From positions 1-64,000 of the forward strand of contig NZ_JAFMOW010000066.1 in assembly GCF_019049675.1 (NCBI RefSeq): a DNA stretch of 64,000 bases, given 5' to 3'. The notes beneath the pieces were generated by a model. It made no database searches. It was not told where the DNA came from and saw only the letters and a program-made list of their open reading frames with translations. Positions within the stretch are counted from its first letter, which is position 1, and the number at the start of each line of letters is the position of its first letter. The DNA is from Rahnella bonaserana (lineage in GTDB: Bacteria; Pseudomonadota; Gammaproteobacteria; Enterobacterales; Enterobacteriaceae). The translations under genes were made by a program, and so were the position numbers. Shown piece by piece: positions 1 to 7,346 of the stretch.

Positions 1-240
1 GTTATCAGCTATATTATTTTATATTCAAGGTGCTCTGAATTTTAATGATAATCTTCTCTCTCAATAAATAGTTCGTTTATATTTTAATATTAGTTTAAAT
101 AAATGCGGGCAAAAAATAACTTGTCTTGCGATCTTAAGTGAAATCTATAGTTCAGAGTAATATGTCTACAAATTAGAGATGCAACTTTCAATAAAATATC
201 ATAAAGTCATATTTCAAATAATTCACAAAGATCACCCATC
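1..240. promoter_or_regulatory. AT-rich leader upstream of the aryl polyene operon
   Basis: No gene is visible here. By eye the stretch is much richer in A and T than the rest of the window, with many TATA- and TTAA-like runs, and it directly precedes the first gene of a long one-way operon. It is therefore the likely promoter region of the aryl polyene cluster. AT-rich leaders of acquired clusters are often bound by H-NS, but that is inference. No single -35/-10 pair stands out. Confidence 0.55.
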
Positions 241-969
241 ATGAAATTCACACTGGATATGCTTGACTGGCAGGCTCTTGCTCCGGGAGTTAACAGTTGC
301 GAACACTGGATCCAGTGGGCCATGCGGCCTGATGCAGACAAATTTTCGGGTGAAATTCCTAAATGCGCGCAAATTCCCATGATGACTGCGCGTCGTATGA
401 GTATCGGAAGCCGTTTTGCAGTAGATACCGGTCTTTCATTGCTCGAAAAGTATAAAGTCGATGCTGCCATTTTTACCAGTCGTCACGGTGAGCTCGAAAA
501 AACAGGGCGCATTTTGCATAATTTAGCGAATGAAGAGCCTGTTTCACCGACAGAGTTTTCGATGTCAGTACACAATACTGCGGCGGGTTGGTTAACCATT
601 ACCGGTAAAAACGCTCTACCCGTCACCTCATTAGCGGCGGGTAATGACAGTTTTCAACAGGGAATACTTGAAGCGCAATCGATATTATCTGCAGGAGCTT
701 CCCGCGTGATGTTAGTCGATTTCGACGGGCAAATTCCTGCGATATATAATGAATCGGTAAATTCTGAGTTTCTTCCTTATGCGGTAGCAATAATATTAGT
801 GGCTGGCAATACTTTGCAGTGTGAGCGCGTTTCTCTGCCTGGTGAACATCAGGCATTACCCTTGCCGCAGAGCCTTCAATTCCTGCGTGGCTATCTTTCA
901 TCTTCCTCTTCATTTGAGGTGAGTGCGGGTAATCGTCATAGCTGGCAATGGTCGCGTGGCGTGCAATGA
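241..969 (+). CDS. apeC: Aryl polyene chain length factor (ketosynthase-like, no active Cys)
   Basis: This 242-residue protein resembles the N-terminal half of a beta-ketoacyl synthase (PF13723 type). Where a ketosynthase has its catalytic Cys, this protein reads SLAAGNDSF, so it cannot condense by itself. In characterised aryl polyene systems the equivalent protein, ApeC, pairs with the ketosynthase ApeO as a chain length factor. It is the first gene of the operon, and its stop overlaps the next start as ATGA. The assignment rests on the truncated fold, the missing Cys and the intact ape gene order downstream. Confidence 0.85.
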   Translation: MKFTLDMLDWQALAPGVNSCEHWIQWAMRPDADKFSGEIPKCAQIPMMTARRMSIGSRFAVDTGLSLLEKYKVDAAIFTSRHGELEKTGRILHNLANEEPVSPTEFSMSVHNTAAGWLTITGKNALPVTSLAAGNDSFQQGILEAQSILSAGASRVMLVDFDGQIPAIYNESVNSEFLPYAVAIILVAGNTLQCERVSLPGEHQALPLPQSLQFLRGYLSSSSSFEVSAGNRHSWQWSRGVQ

Positions 970-1778
970 GAGAGTCTGAATTGAACCAGGAAGTGTCTTC
1001 ACTGCCGAACAGAATCTGGCGATGGCTGGCGACAGGATTCTTTTTCGCACTTTTCGGAATTGGCGGACTGTTGCTTTCGCTTATCTGGTTTAATCTGTTG
1101 CGGCTCATCATACGCCAGCCAGACAGACTGCACCGAATGACGCTGAACAGTATCCGCAGCAGCTTTCGATTTTTCCTCGGCGGATTACGTCTGGTGGGGG
1201 TGATGGATTACCGGTTTACAGGTGATGAAAAGTTTCAGCAGGATACCGGCTGTCTGATCGTCGCGAATCATCCCAGCTTGCTTGACTATGTCATTCTGGC
1301 ATCGCAAATGCCGCGCTGTGATTGCATTGTCAAACAAGCTTTGCTGAAGAACCCGTTTCTGAGTGGGGTAATTAAAGCCGCCGGATATCTGGTTAACTCG
1401 GGATCGGATACGCTGCTACAGGCTTGTGAAACACGCCTGCAAGCGGGAGGAACGCTGCTGGTTTTCCCGGAAGGGACACGTACTGTGCCGGGCGAGCCGA
1501 TGACGTTACAGCGTGGTGCCGCAAACATTGCGCTGAGAGCAAATTGTGATGTAAGAATTGTTCATATTACCTGTCAGCCGCCTATGCTGACTAAACGGGG
1601 AAAATGGTATCAAATTCCTCCGGTAAAACCTCAGTTTGTTATTACTGTTGCCGATAAGGTAAAAGCTGAAGACTTTCTCCATGAAAGCGATCTTTCACCG
1701 GCTCTGGCTGCAAGACGTCTGACACAACATTTGCGCACTGAGCTGATGCGTGGAAATACTCAAAATAATGAGAAATAA
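966..1778 (+). CDS. apeD: Aryl polyene lysophospholipid-type acyltransferase
   Basis: This is a 1-acyl-glycerol-3-phosphate acyltransferase-like (PlsC family) protein of 270 residues. The acyltransferase box HPSLLD (H-X4-D) is at residues 102-107 and FPEGTR is at 167-172. A hydrophobic membrane segment lies around residues 20-50. The start at 966 is chosen because it makes the usual 4-base ATGA overlap with apeC; an in-frame ATG at 948 would add six residues inside apeC. In aryl polyene pathways this enzyme is thought to move the polyene acyl chain from the carrier protein to a membrane-anchored acceptor. Confidence 0.85.
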   Translation: MRESELNQEVSSLPNRIWRWLATGFFFALFGIGGLLLSLIWFNLLRLIIRQPDRLHRMTLNSIRSSFRFFLGGLRLVGVMDYRFTGDEKFQQDTGCLIVANHPSLLDYVILASQMPRCDCIVKQALLKNPFLSGVIKAAGYLVNSGSDTLLQACETRLQAGGTLLVFPEGTRTVPGEPMTLQRGAANIALRANCDVRIVHITCQPPMLTKRGKWYQIPPVKPQFVITVADKVKAEDFLHESDLSPALAARRLTQHLRTELMRGNTQNNEK

Positions 1779-1781
1779 GTC

Positions 1782-2039
1782 ATGGATTCATTAAGTAACG
1801 ACATTAAAGCCCTGATCATCACGACGCTTAATCTCGAGGGTATGACACCCGATGAGATAGACACTCAGGCGCCGCTTTTTGGTGACGGTTTGGGGCTGGA
1901 CTCCATCGATGCTCTTGAACTGGGCCTGGCGTTGAAAAAGCAATACGGTGTGATCCTTTCGGCTGAAAATCAGGAAATGCGCGAACATTTCTATTCTGTT
2001 GAAAGTCTGGCCAGATTTATATCAGTACAGCGTGGTTAA
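1782..2039 (+). CDS. apeE: Aryl polyene acyl carrier protein 1
   Basis: This is an 85-residue acyl carrier protein. The phosphopantetheine attachment motif is LDSID, with Ser41 as the modified residue, in the usual four-helix carrier context. It is one of two tandem carrier proteins in the operon, four bases after apeD. Its holo form should be made by the phosphopantetheinyl transferase at the end of the operon. Two carriers in tandem is the standard ape arrangement, and one is thought to carry the growing polyene. Which of ApeE and ApeF does which job cannot be read from sequence. Confidence 0.9.
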   Translation: MDSLSNDIKALIITTLNLEGMTPDEIDTQAPLFGDGLGLDSIDALELGLALKKQYGVILSAENQEMREHFYSVESLARFISVQRG

Positions 2040-2049
2040 AGAGATTCCT

Positions 2050-2304
2050 ATGCAGAAGCAAGAAATTTACCAGCAAATTAGCGCCTTATTAATCAAGCTA
2101 TTTGAAATTGATGAAAATGATATCAGTCCGCAAGCGAAGCTTTATGAGGATCTGGAATTAGACAGCATTGATGCTGTTGATCTGGTTGTTCATTTGCAAA
2201 AGATAACGGGCAGAAAGATTAAACCTGAAATGTTCAAGTCTGTAAGAACAGTTCAGGATGTTGTTGATGCGATTGATGAATTGCTCAACACGCCTGCGTC
2301 CTGA
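2050..2304 (+). CDS. apeF: Aryl polyene acyl carrier protein 2
   Basis: This second carrier protein has 84 residues and the motif LDSID, with Ser39 as the predicted phosphopantetheine site. The open frame extends back into apeE, to 1999. The ATG at 2050 is preferred because it lies just after the apeE stop and gives a carrier protein of normal length starting MQKQE. It is acidic, as acyl carrier proteins are. With ApeE it supplies the two carriers needed by the ketosynthases, ketoreductase and dehydratases encoded downstream. Confidence 0.9.
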   Translation: MQKQEIYQQISALLIKLFEIDENDISPQAKLYEDLELDSIDAVDLVVHLQKITGRKIKPEMFKSVRTVQDVVDAIDELLNTPAS

Positions 2305-2309
2305 TATTT

Positions 2310-2897
2310 GTGAATAAGTCCCGGCATTTGTCATTCTCTCTGCTGGCAAAAATTGCCCGATGGGCAATGCCGTTGGCGGTGATTGCTTATCCAGTCGCTG
2401 TCTGGTGTGGTTTAAAAAATTGGGGGACAGGCGTTCTGGCCCCTTTGCTGATTGCCATATTTATTCTGCGGCTAATGACTTTCCGCGGAAAATTATCCCA
2501 GCTTACCTTTTTTGGAAAAGCGATTGCCATCGTGGGGATTGTGCTGGTAGCAACCAGCGTTTTGCTCCGCGAAACATCAATGTTGTTGTATTACCCGGTC
2601 GCAGTGAATGCTTTATTGCTGGGCGTCTTTTTCAGCTCGCTCTATGCCCGGCAATCTCTGGTTGAGCGACTTGCCCGTTTGAGTGAACCGGAATTGCCGC
2701 CCCGGGGCGTGATGTATACACGTCGGGTTACGCAAGTCTGGTGTGTCTTCTTTTTCTGTAATGGATTAATGGCCTTATATACCTGCCTGAAAGGCGATAT
2801 GGATTTATGGGCTCTTTATAACGGCGGGATCAGTTATCTGCTGATTGGCTTATTGATGGGTATTGAATGGATAGTCAGAAAGCGTCTGCGTCAGTGA
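2310..2897 (+). CDS. apeG: Aryl polyene cluster membrane protein (COG4648 type)
   Basis: This is a 195-residue integral membrane protein with several hydrophobic segments. They lie around residues 12-30, 38-50, 65-80, 88-108, 140-158 and 165-185. It starts with GTG five bases after the apeF stop. Proteins of this family occur in aryl polyene operons between the carrier proteins and the acyl ligase. Their biochemical role is not established; a scaffold or membrane-anchoring role is only a guess. The 3' end overlaps the longest reading of apeH by 31 bases. Confidence 0.75.
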   Translation: MNKSRHLSFSLLAKIARWAMPLAVIAYPVAVWCGLKNWGTGVLAPLLIAIFILRLMTFRGKLSQLTFFGKAIAIVGIVLVATSVLLRETSMLLYYPVAVNALLLGVFFSSLYARQSLVERLARLSEPELPPRGVMYTRRVTQVWCVFFFCNGLMALYTCLKGDMDLWALYNGGISYLLIGLLMGIEWIVRKRLRQ

Positions 2898-4246
2898 TAA
2901 CCCTGCCGATGTGTAAATGGCTGAGCGCGGAAAGATCTGCGGATCATCTCGTCGCATGGAATGAAAGCCGTGAATGGCGGCAACACGAGTTTCGTCGCGA
3001 TGTGCTATCTCTTATTGCCGGGCTCCGCAGGACTTCTCATAGCCGCTGGGCGTTATGTCTTGACGATAACTATTCATTCGCGGTCGCGCTGCTGGCGGTG
3101 ATTTACAGCGGGAAAACACCGGTTCTGACCGGTCATTCTCGGCCTGCGGTTTTAGCTGAACAGCGAAGTGAATTTGATGCGCTGATTACCGATCTCCCTT
3201 TGTCACCGGATTGCCCTCTGCTGCGTTTACCCTTCGCACTGCAAGAGACTCTGACGGTTTTGCCACCATGGCCGCAAGATGCTTCGGTCATCCTGTTTAC
3301 TTCCGGTTCGACGGGTAAACCGCAAAAAATCGTTAAGCCGGTTTCCTGTCTGGAACTTGAAAGCCAGTGGCTCTGTGCGCGCTGGGGAACAGAATTTGCG
3401 GGCACACGTTTCGCCGCCACCGTTGCTCCTCATCATATGTATGGGCTGAGTTTCGCTTTCATGTTACCGCTGTCGCTGGGACTGCCGTTTGCGACCACCG
3501 GCATTAAATATCATGAGCAGTTACACTCTCTGGCAGCCGCGCATTCTCTGGTTTTCATCAGCAGTCCGGCATTTCTGGGAAGACTGGATCCGTCGTTGAA
3601 TACGCGAACACTCCGGCACGTTTTTTCTGCTGGCGGACCGCTTAAACATGAAGCTGCACGGTTAGTCGAACAGACCTGTGGCGACGTGCCGACGGAGATC
3701 TATGGCACGACAGAAACAGGTATTATCGCTTTTCGGCAGCAGCATCAGCCAGAACAGGTCTGGACGCTGTTTGACGATATCGTCTTTTCACTCAGTCCTG
3801 ATGGTAATACTTCCCTGATTTCACCTCTGGTATCGCCTTCGGACGGCTTTACGCTGAGCGATGAGATTCGAATGTTGCCATCTGATCCGCGCCATTTTGA
3901 GTTGCTGGGACGCAAAGACAGGATTGTGAAAATAGCTGAGCAACGTGTCTCACTGACTGAAATTGAGCAACGTTTGTGCCACATGGATTTTCTTTCAGAG
4001 GCCAGCGTGCTGACTGTTGAAAAGCACGGTCGGGTTTATGTGGCTGCCGTGCTGGTCTTAAGCCGCGATGGTGAACAGTTGTTGGATGCACAAGGCCGGG
4101 CTGCTCTGCTGGATAACCTTCGCCAGGCGCTGCGCAGCTGGATATCACCTGTTGCTCTGCCACGATACTGGCGTATTGTTCCGGCGATCCCTCTTAACCA
4201 GCAAGGTAAACGCTCCTTTGCTGAACTACAGGAAATGTTTTTATGA
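2867..4246 (+). CDS. apeH: Aryl acid ACP/CoA ligase starting polyene synthesis
   Basis: This 459-residue ANL-superfamily adenylating enzyme shows the nucleotide-binding motif FTSGSTGKP near residue 145. YGTTETG lies near residue 285 and LLGRKDRIVKI, the hinge, near residue 345. A late Lys sits in the GKRSF motif near the C terminus. In studied systems ApeH activates 4-hydroxybenzoate or a similar aryl acid and loads it onto a carrier protein. The ATG at 2867 overlaps apeG by 31 bases; an alternative ATG at 2909 would leave an 11-base gap. It overlaps apeI by 4 bases. Confidence 0.85.
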   Translation: MDSQKASASVITLPMCKWLSAERSADHLVAWNESREWRQHEFRRDVLSLIAGLRRTSHSRWALCLDDNYSFAVALLAVIYSGKTPVLTGHSRPAVLAEQRSEFDALITDLPLSPDCPLLRLPFALQETLTVLPPWPQDASVILFTSGSTGKPQKIVKPVSCLELESQWLCARWGTEFAGTRFAATVAPHHMYGLSFAFMLPLSLGLPFATTGIKYHEQLHSLAAAHSLVFISSPAFLGRLDPSLNTRTLRHVFSAGGPLKHEAARLVEQTCGDVPTEIYGTTETGIIAFRQQHQPEQVWTLFDDIVFSLSPDGNTSLISPLVSPSDGFTLSDEIRMLPSDPRHFELLGRKDRIVKIAEQRVSLTEIEQRLCHMDFLSEASVLTVEKHGRVYVAAVLVLSRDGEQLLDAQGRAALLDNLRQALRSWISPVALPRYWRIVPAIPLNQQGKRSFAELQEMFL

Positions 4247-4587
4247 TTTTGCCTGACGTGCTGAACCAGCAACTCAACAGCGAGAATGGCCTGCATCTGA
4301 CGTTCAGGTTGCCTGCAGAATTACTCTGGTTCAGCGGCCACTTCCCATCGGCGCCAATCCTTCCGGGTGTGACTCAGGTGAACTGGGCCATGAACTACGC
4401 AGAAACGATTCTGGGGATGAATAAAGCGTTTTCCGGCATGGAAGTGGTGAAATTCCAGCGTCCACTTTTACCTGAAGAAACCGTGGATTTGCACATCGAC
4501 TGGCTGAAAGAAAAGCACCGGCTGGTATTCCGGTACTGCGTGGGTGATGCAGTCGCCAGCAGTGGAAAAATCACATTATGTCCATGA
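4243..4587 (+). CDS. apeI: Aryl polyene 3-hydroxyacyl-ACP dehydratase (hotdog fold)
   Basis: This 114-residue single hotdog-fold protein resembles FabA/FabZ. The signature GHFPSAPILPGV contains the catalytic His region near residue 30. In the pathway it removes water after each ketoreduction to give the conjugated double bonds of the polyene. Its start overlaps the apeH stop as ATGA, and its end overlaps apeJ by 10 bases. ApeP downstream is a second hotdog protein; in characterised clusters ApeI and ApeP act together. Confidence 0.85.
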   Translation: MILPDVLNQQLNSENGLHLTFRLPAELLWFSGHFPSAPILPGVTQVNWAMNYAETILGMNKAFSGMEVVKFQRPLLPEETVDLHIDWLKEKHRLVFRYCVGDAVASSGKITLCP

Positions 4588-6299
4588 TGCCGCCAGCTAC
4601 ATTTTCTCCCTGCCTGATTATTCCTTGCTACAACCACGGGCTGATGATGGCCGGTGTTTTGGATAGCCTCCGGTCGTTCGGTCTGCCCTGTATCGTGGTA
4701 GACGATGGCAGCGACGCGCAAACGGCAGATGAGCTACAACGTCTGGCTTGTAAAACGCCGTGGATGAGCCTGACGCGCTTACCGGTAAATCAGGGAAAGG
4801 GGGGCGCAGTGATGGCGGCGCTGCGGCTGGCTGCTGAAAAAGGTTTCACTCATGCACTACAGGTAGACGCCGACGGTCAGCATCAGCTTTCTGACGTCCC
4901 GGCGATGCTGGCGGAAGCCAGGAGCAATCCGGATTGTCTGATCTCCGGTCAGCCGGTTTACGATGACAGCGTGCCAAAATCGCGACTCTATGGCCGCTAC
5001 ATCACGCATTTCTGGGTATGGGTCGAAACCCTGTCATTCTCAATAAAAGACAGTATGTGCGGCTTCCGCGTTTATCCTCTCAGGCCTTGCCTGCAACTGA
5101 TGGAGAATAAGACGCTGGGTTTGCGGATGGATTTCGATACGGAAATCATGGTGCGTCTTTACTGGCAGGGCACGCGCAGCCGTTTCCTGCCCACGCGGGT
5201 GACTTATCCCGAAGACGGCCTCTCGCATTTTGATGCCGTGAAGGACAACCTGCAAATTTCCCGGATGCACACCCGGCTGTTTTTTGGCATGTTGCCGCGC
5301 ATTCCTTATTTGCTGCGTCAGCGGAAAGACCGGCCGGATCACTGGTCTGTGACCCGGGAACGCAAAGGATTATGGGGCATTCGACTGATGCTGGCGGTTT
5401 ACCGGACGCTGGGATACAAGGCTTTTCGTCTGCTACTTTATCCGGTCATCACTTATTTTTGGCTGACTGGCCGCAAACAGCGCAATGCCTCTGCGGACTG
5501 GCTTAAACGTGTCCGCGACACGGCCGCACAGCGCAACATTTCCCTGCCTTACCCGCTGAGTACGTTCCGCCATTTCATGCGCTTTGGTGAATCGATGCTG
5601 AGTAAACTGGCGAGCTGGCAGGGTGATAAAATCCTGACCGACGCGGTGCTGGTCAATCCCGAAATTTGTGAATCGCATATTGCCTCCGGCCGTGGCACGC
5701 TGATCCTCGCTTCACATCTGGGCGACATCGAATCCTGCCGGGCGATGGGTGCGCTCAATCACCGCATTACTGTCAATGCGCTGGTGTTTACTGAACATGC
5801 CGAGCGGTTCAATCAGGTGATGAAAGAAGTTAATCCGCAGGCGGTGGTTAATCTGATTCAGGTCAGCCAGATGGGGCCGGAAACGGCTATTTTACTGCAG
5901 GAAAAATTGGATGCGGGTGAATGGGTAGCGATTGTCGGTGACCGCACGTCTGCCAGCCAGCATCAGCGCGGGGAGCATTCCCGCATTATTTACAGCGAGT
6001 TTCTGGGTCAGCCAGCCGCCTTCCCGCAAGGACCTTTTATTTTGGCTGCGGCGCTGCGGGCACCGGTCATGCTGATGTTTGGCATTATGCAGCAACAGCG
6101 TCTGCATATTTACTGCGAATCTTTTGCCGATCCGCTGATTCTGCCGCGCGGCAACCGCCTGCCTGCGTTACAGGTCGCAGTCGACCATTATGCCGCACGG
6201 CTGGAATATTACAGCCTGCTTGCGCCTCACGACTGGTTCAATTTTTATGATTTCTGGCAGCATCCTGCGGATGTCGCCCCTGACAGGAAACCTGACTGA
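4578..6299 (+). CDS. apeJ: Fused family 2 glycosyltransferase and LpxL-type acyltransferase
   Basis: This 573-residue protein has two domains. Residues 10-230 form a GT2 glycosyltransferase, with VDDGSD near residue 41 and the metal-binding DADGQ at 97-101. Residues 300-560 resemble lipid A-type acyltransferases (LPLAT), with ASHLGDIE near residue 375 as the H-X4-E/D box. It probably glycosylates and attaches the polyene to a lipid or glycan anchor in the inner membrane. In some ape clusters an ammonia lyase gene follows; here the next gene is the thioesterase. Confidence 0.85.
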   Translation: MSMMPPATFSPCLIIPCYNHGLMMAGVLDSLRSFGLPCIVVDDGSDAQTADELQRLACKTPWMSLTRLPVNQGKGGAVMAALRLAAEKGFTHALQVDADGQHQLSDVPAMLAEARSNPDCLISGQPVYDDSVPKSRLYGRYITHFWVWVETLSFSIKDSMCGFRVYPLRPCLQLMENKTLGLRMDFDTEIMVRLYWQGTRSRFLPTRVTYPEDGLSHFDAVKDNLQISRMHTRLFFGMLPRIPYLLRQRKDRPDHWSVTRERKGLWGIRLMLAVYRTLGYKAFRLLLYPVITYFWLTGRKQRNASADWLKRVRDTAAQRNISLPYPLSTFRHFMRFGESMLSKLASWQGDKILTDAVLVNPEICESHIASGRGTLILASHLGDIESCRAMGALNHRITVNALVFTEHAERFNQVMKEVNPQAVVNLIQVSQMGPETAILLQEKLDAGEWVAIVGDRTSASQHQRGEHSRIIYSEFLGQPAAFPQGPFILAAALRAPVMLMFGIMQQQRLHIYCESFADPLILPRGNRLPALQVAVDHYAARLEYYSLLAPHDWFNFYDFWQHPADVAPDRKPD

Positions 6300-6300
6300 T

Positions 6301-6744
6301 ATGACTTCCAAACTTGATCCGCGTTTTAGCGATCCGCGATTTTCCACCCGCGTTGAAATCACCGTGCCTTTTCATGATGCCGATGCGATGGGCGTGGTCT
6401 GGCATGGCAACTATTTCCGTTATCTGGAAGTCGCGCGCGAGCAGTTACTCAAACAGTTTGATTACGGTTACCGCCAGATGCAAGCTTCCGGTTATGTCTG
6501 GCCGATTGTAGATACCCGCCTGAAATATATCGCGCCGGTGCTCTTTGAGCAGCGTATTGCAGTTCATGCTCAGCTTGAGGAAATCGAAAATCGTCTGCGC
6601 ATTGGCTATCAGATTTATGACGTCGAAACCGGTAAACGCACAACGACGGGTTACACATTGCAGGTCGCGGTAGATGCCACCACCAAAGAAATGTGTTTTG
6701 TCTCGCCGCAGGTGCTTTTCGATAAAACAGGAGTCAGCCTGTGA
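6301..6744 (+). CDS. apeK: Aryl polyene acyl thioesterase (4HBT family)
   Basis: This 147-residue hotdog thioesterase carries the 4-hydroxybenzoyl-CoA thioesterase-type motif HDADAMGVVWHGNYFRYLEVARE, with the catalytic Asp in its first part. The ATG at 6301 directly follows the apeJ stop; an upstream in-frame ATG at 6190 lies within apeJ and is not used. The stop overlaps the GTG start of apeL as GTGA. It probably releases or edits acyl chains on the carrier proteins. Confidence 0.85.
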   Translation: MTSKLDPRFSDPRFSTRVEITVPFHDADAMGVVWHGNYFRYLEVAREQLLKQFDYGYRQMQASGYVWPIVDTRLKYIAPVLFEQRIAVHAQLEEIENRLRIGYQIYDVETGKRTTTGYTLQVAVDATTKEMCFVSPQVLFDKTGVSL

Positions 6745-7346
6745 AAGCTTTTCTGTTCCTCGTGCTGACCATTTTTAGTGTCACCGCGCACGCCGTCACG
6801 CTGGAAGAGTTACAGCAGCGCTTCAGTCAGGTACCGGTTTTGCGTGCTGATTTTGCACAGCAAAGAACCATCAGCGGGATGGCGCAACCGCTTAATTCCA
6901 GCGGAAATCTGCTGATTGCCCAGCAGCAGGGGCTGTGGTGGCAGCAGGAAAAACCGTTCAGCCTGACCTTATTGCTGACAGAAAAACGCATGGTACAAGT
7001 CATGGCGGGTCAGGAACCGCAGGTGGTGACGGCAGATAATAATCCGCAGATGTTTCAGTTTAACTCCCTGCTCAGCGCGCTGTTCCACGCAGACCGCAAG
7101 GTGCTGGAAGAAAACTTCTCTCTCGATTTTAGCGATCTGGGCAAAGGCGCATGGAAACTGATCCTGACGCCGAAAGTGTCGCCGCTGAACCGCCTGTTTC
7201 GCCGTATCACGCTTAATGGCGAAACCTTCCTGAACAATATTGATATTGATGACATGCAGGGTGACGCCACACACATTCGTTTCTTCAATCAGAAAACGAC
7301 GCCTGCCACGCTGACCGACGCCGAGAAACGCCATTTTGCATCCTGA
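6741..7346 (+). CDS. apeL: LolA-like periplasmic lipid carrier of the polyene pathway
   Basis: This 201-residue protein starts with GTG and a clear signal peptide (hydrophobic core FLFLVLTIF, cleavage after about residue 18). The mature part resembles the outer-membrane lipoprotein carrier LolA. In aryl polyene clusters it is thought to shuttle the lipidated polyene across the periplasm, working with the RND-type exporter ApeM and lipoprotein ApeN. It overlaps apeK by 4 bases and apeM by 11. Confidence 0.85.
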   Translation: MKAFLFLVLTIFSVTAHAVTLEELQQRFSQVPVLRADFAQQRTISGMAQPLNSSGNLLIAQQQGLWWQQEKPFSLTLLLTEKRMVQVMAGQEPQVVTADNNPQMFQFNSLLSALFHADRKVLEENFSLDFSDLGKGAWKLILTPKVSPLNRLFRRITLNGETFLNNIDIDDMQGDATHIRFFNQKTTPATLTDAEKRHFAS

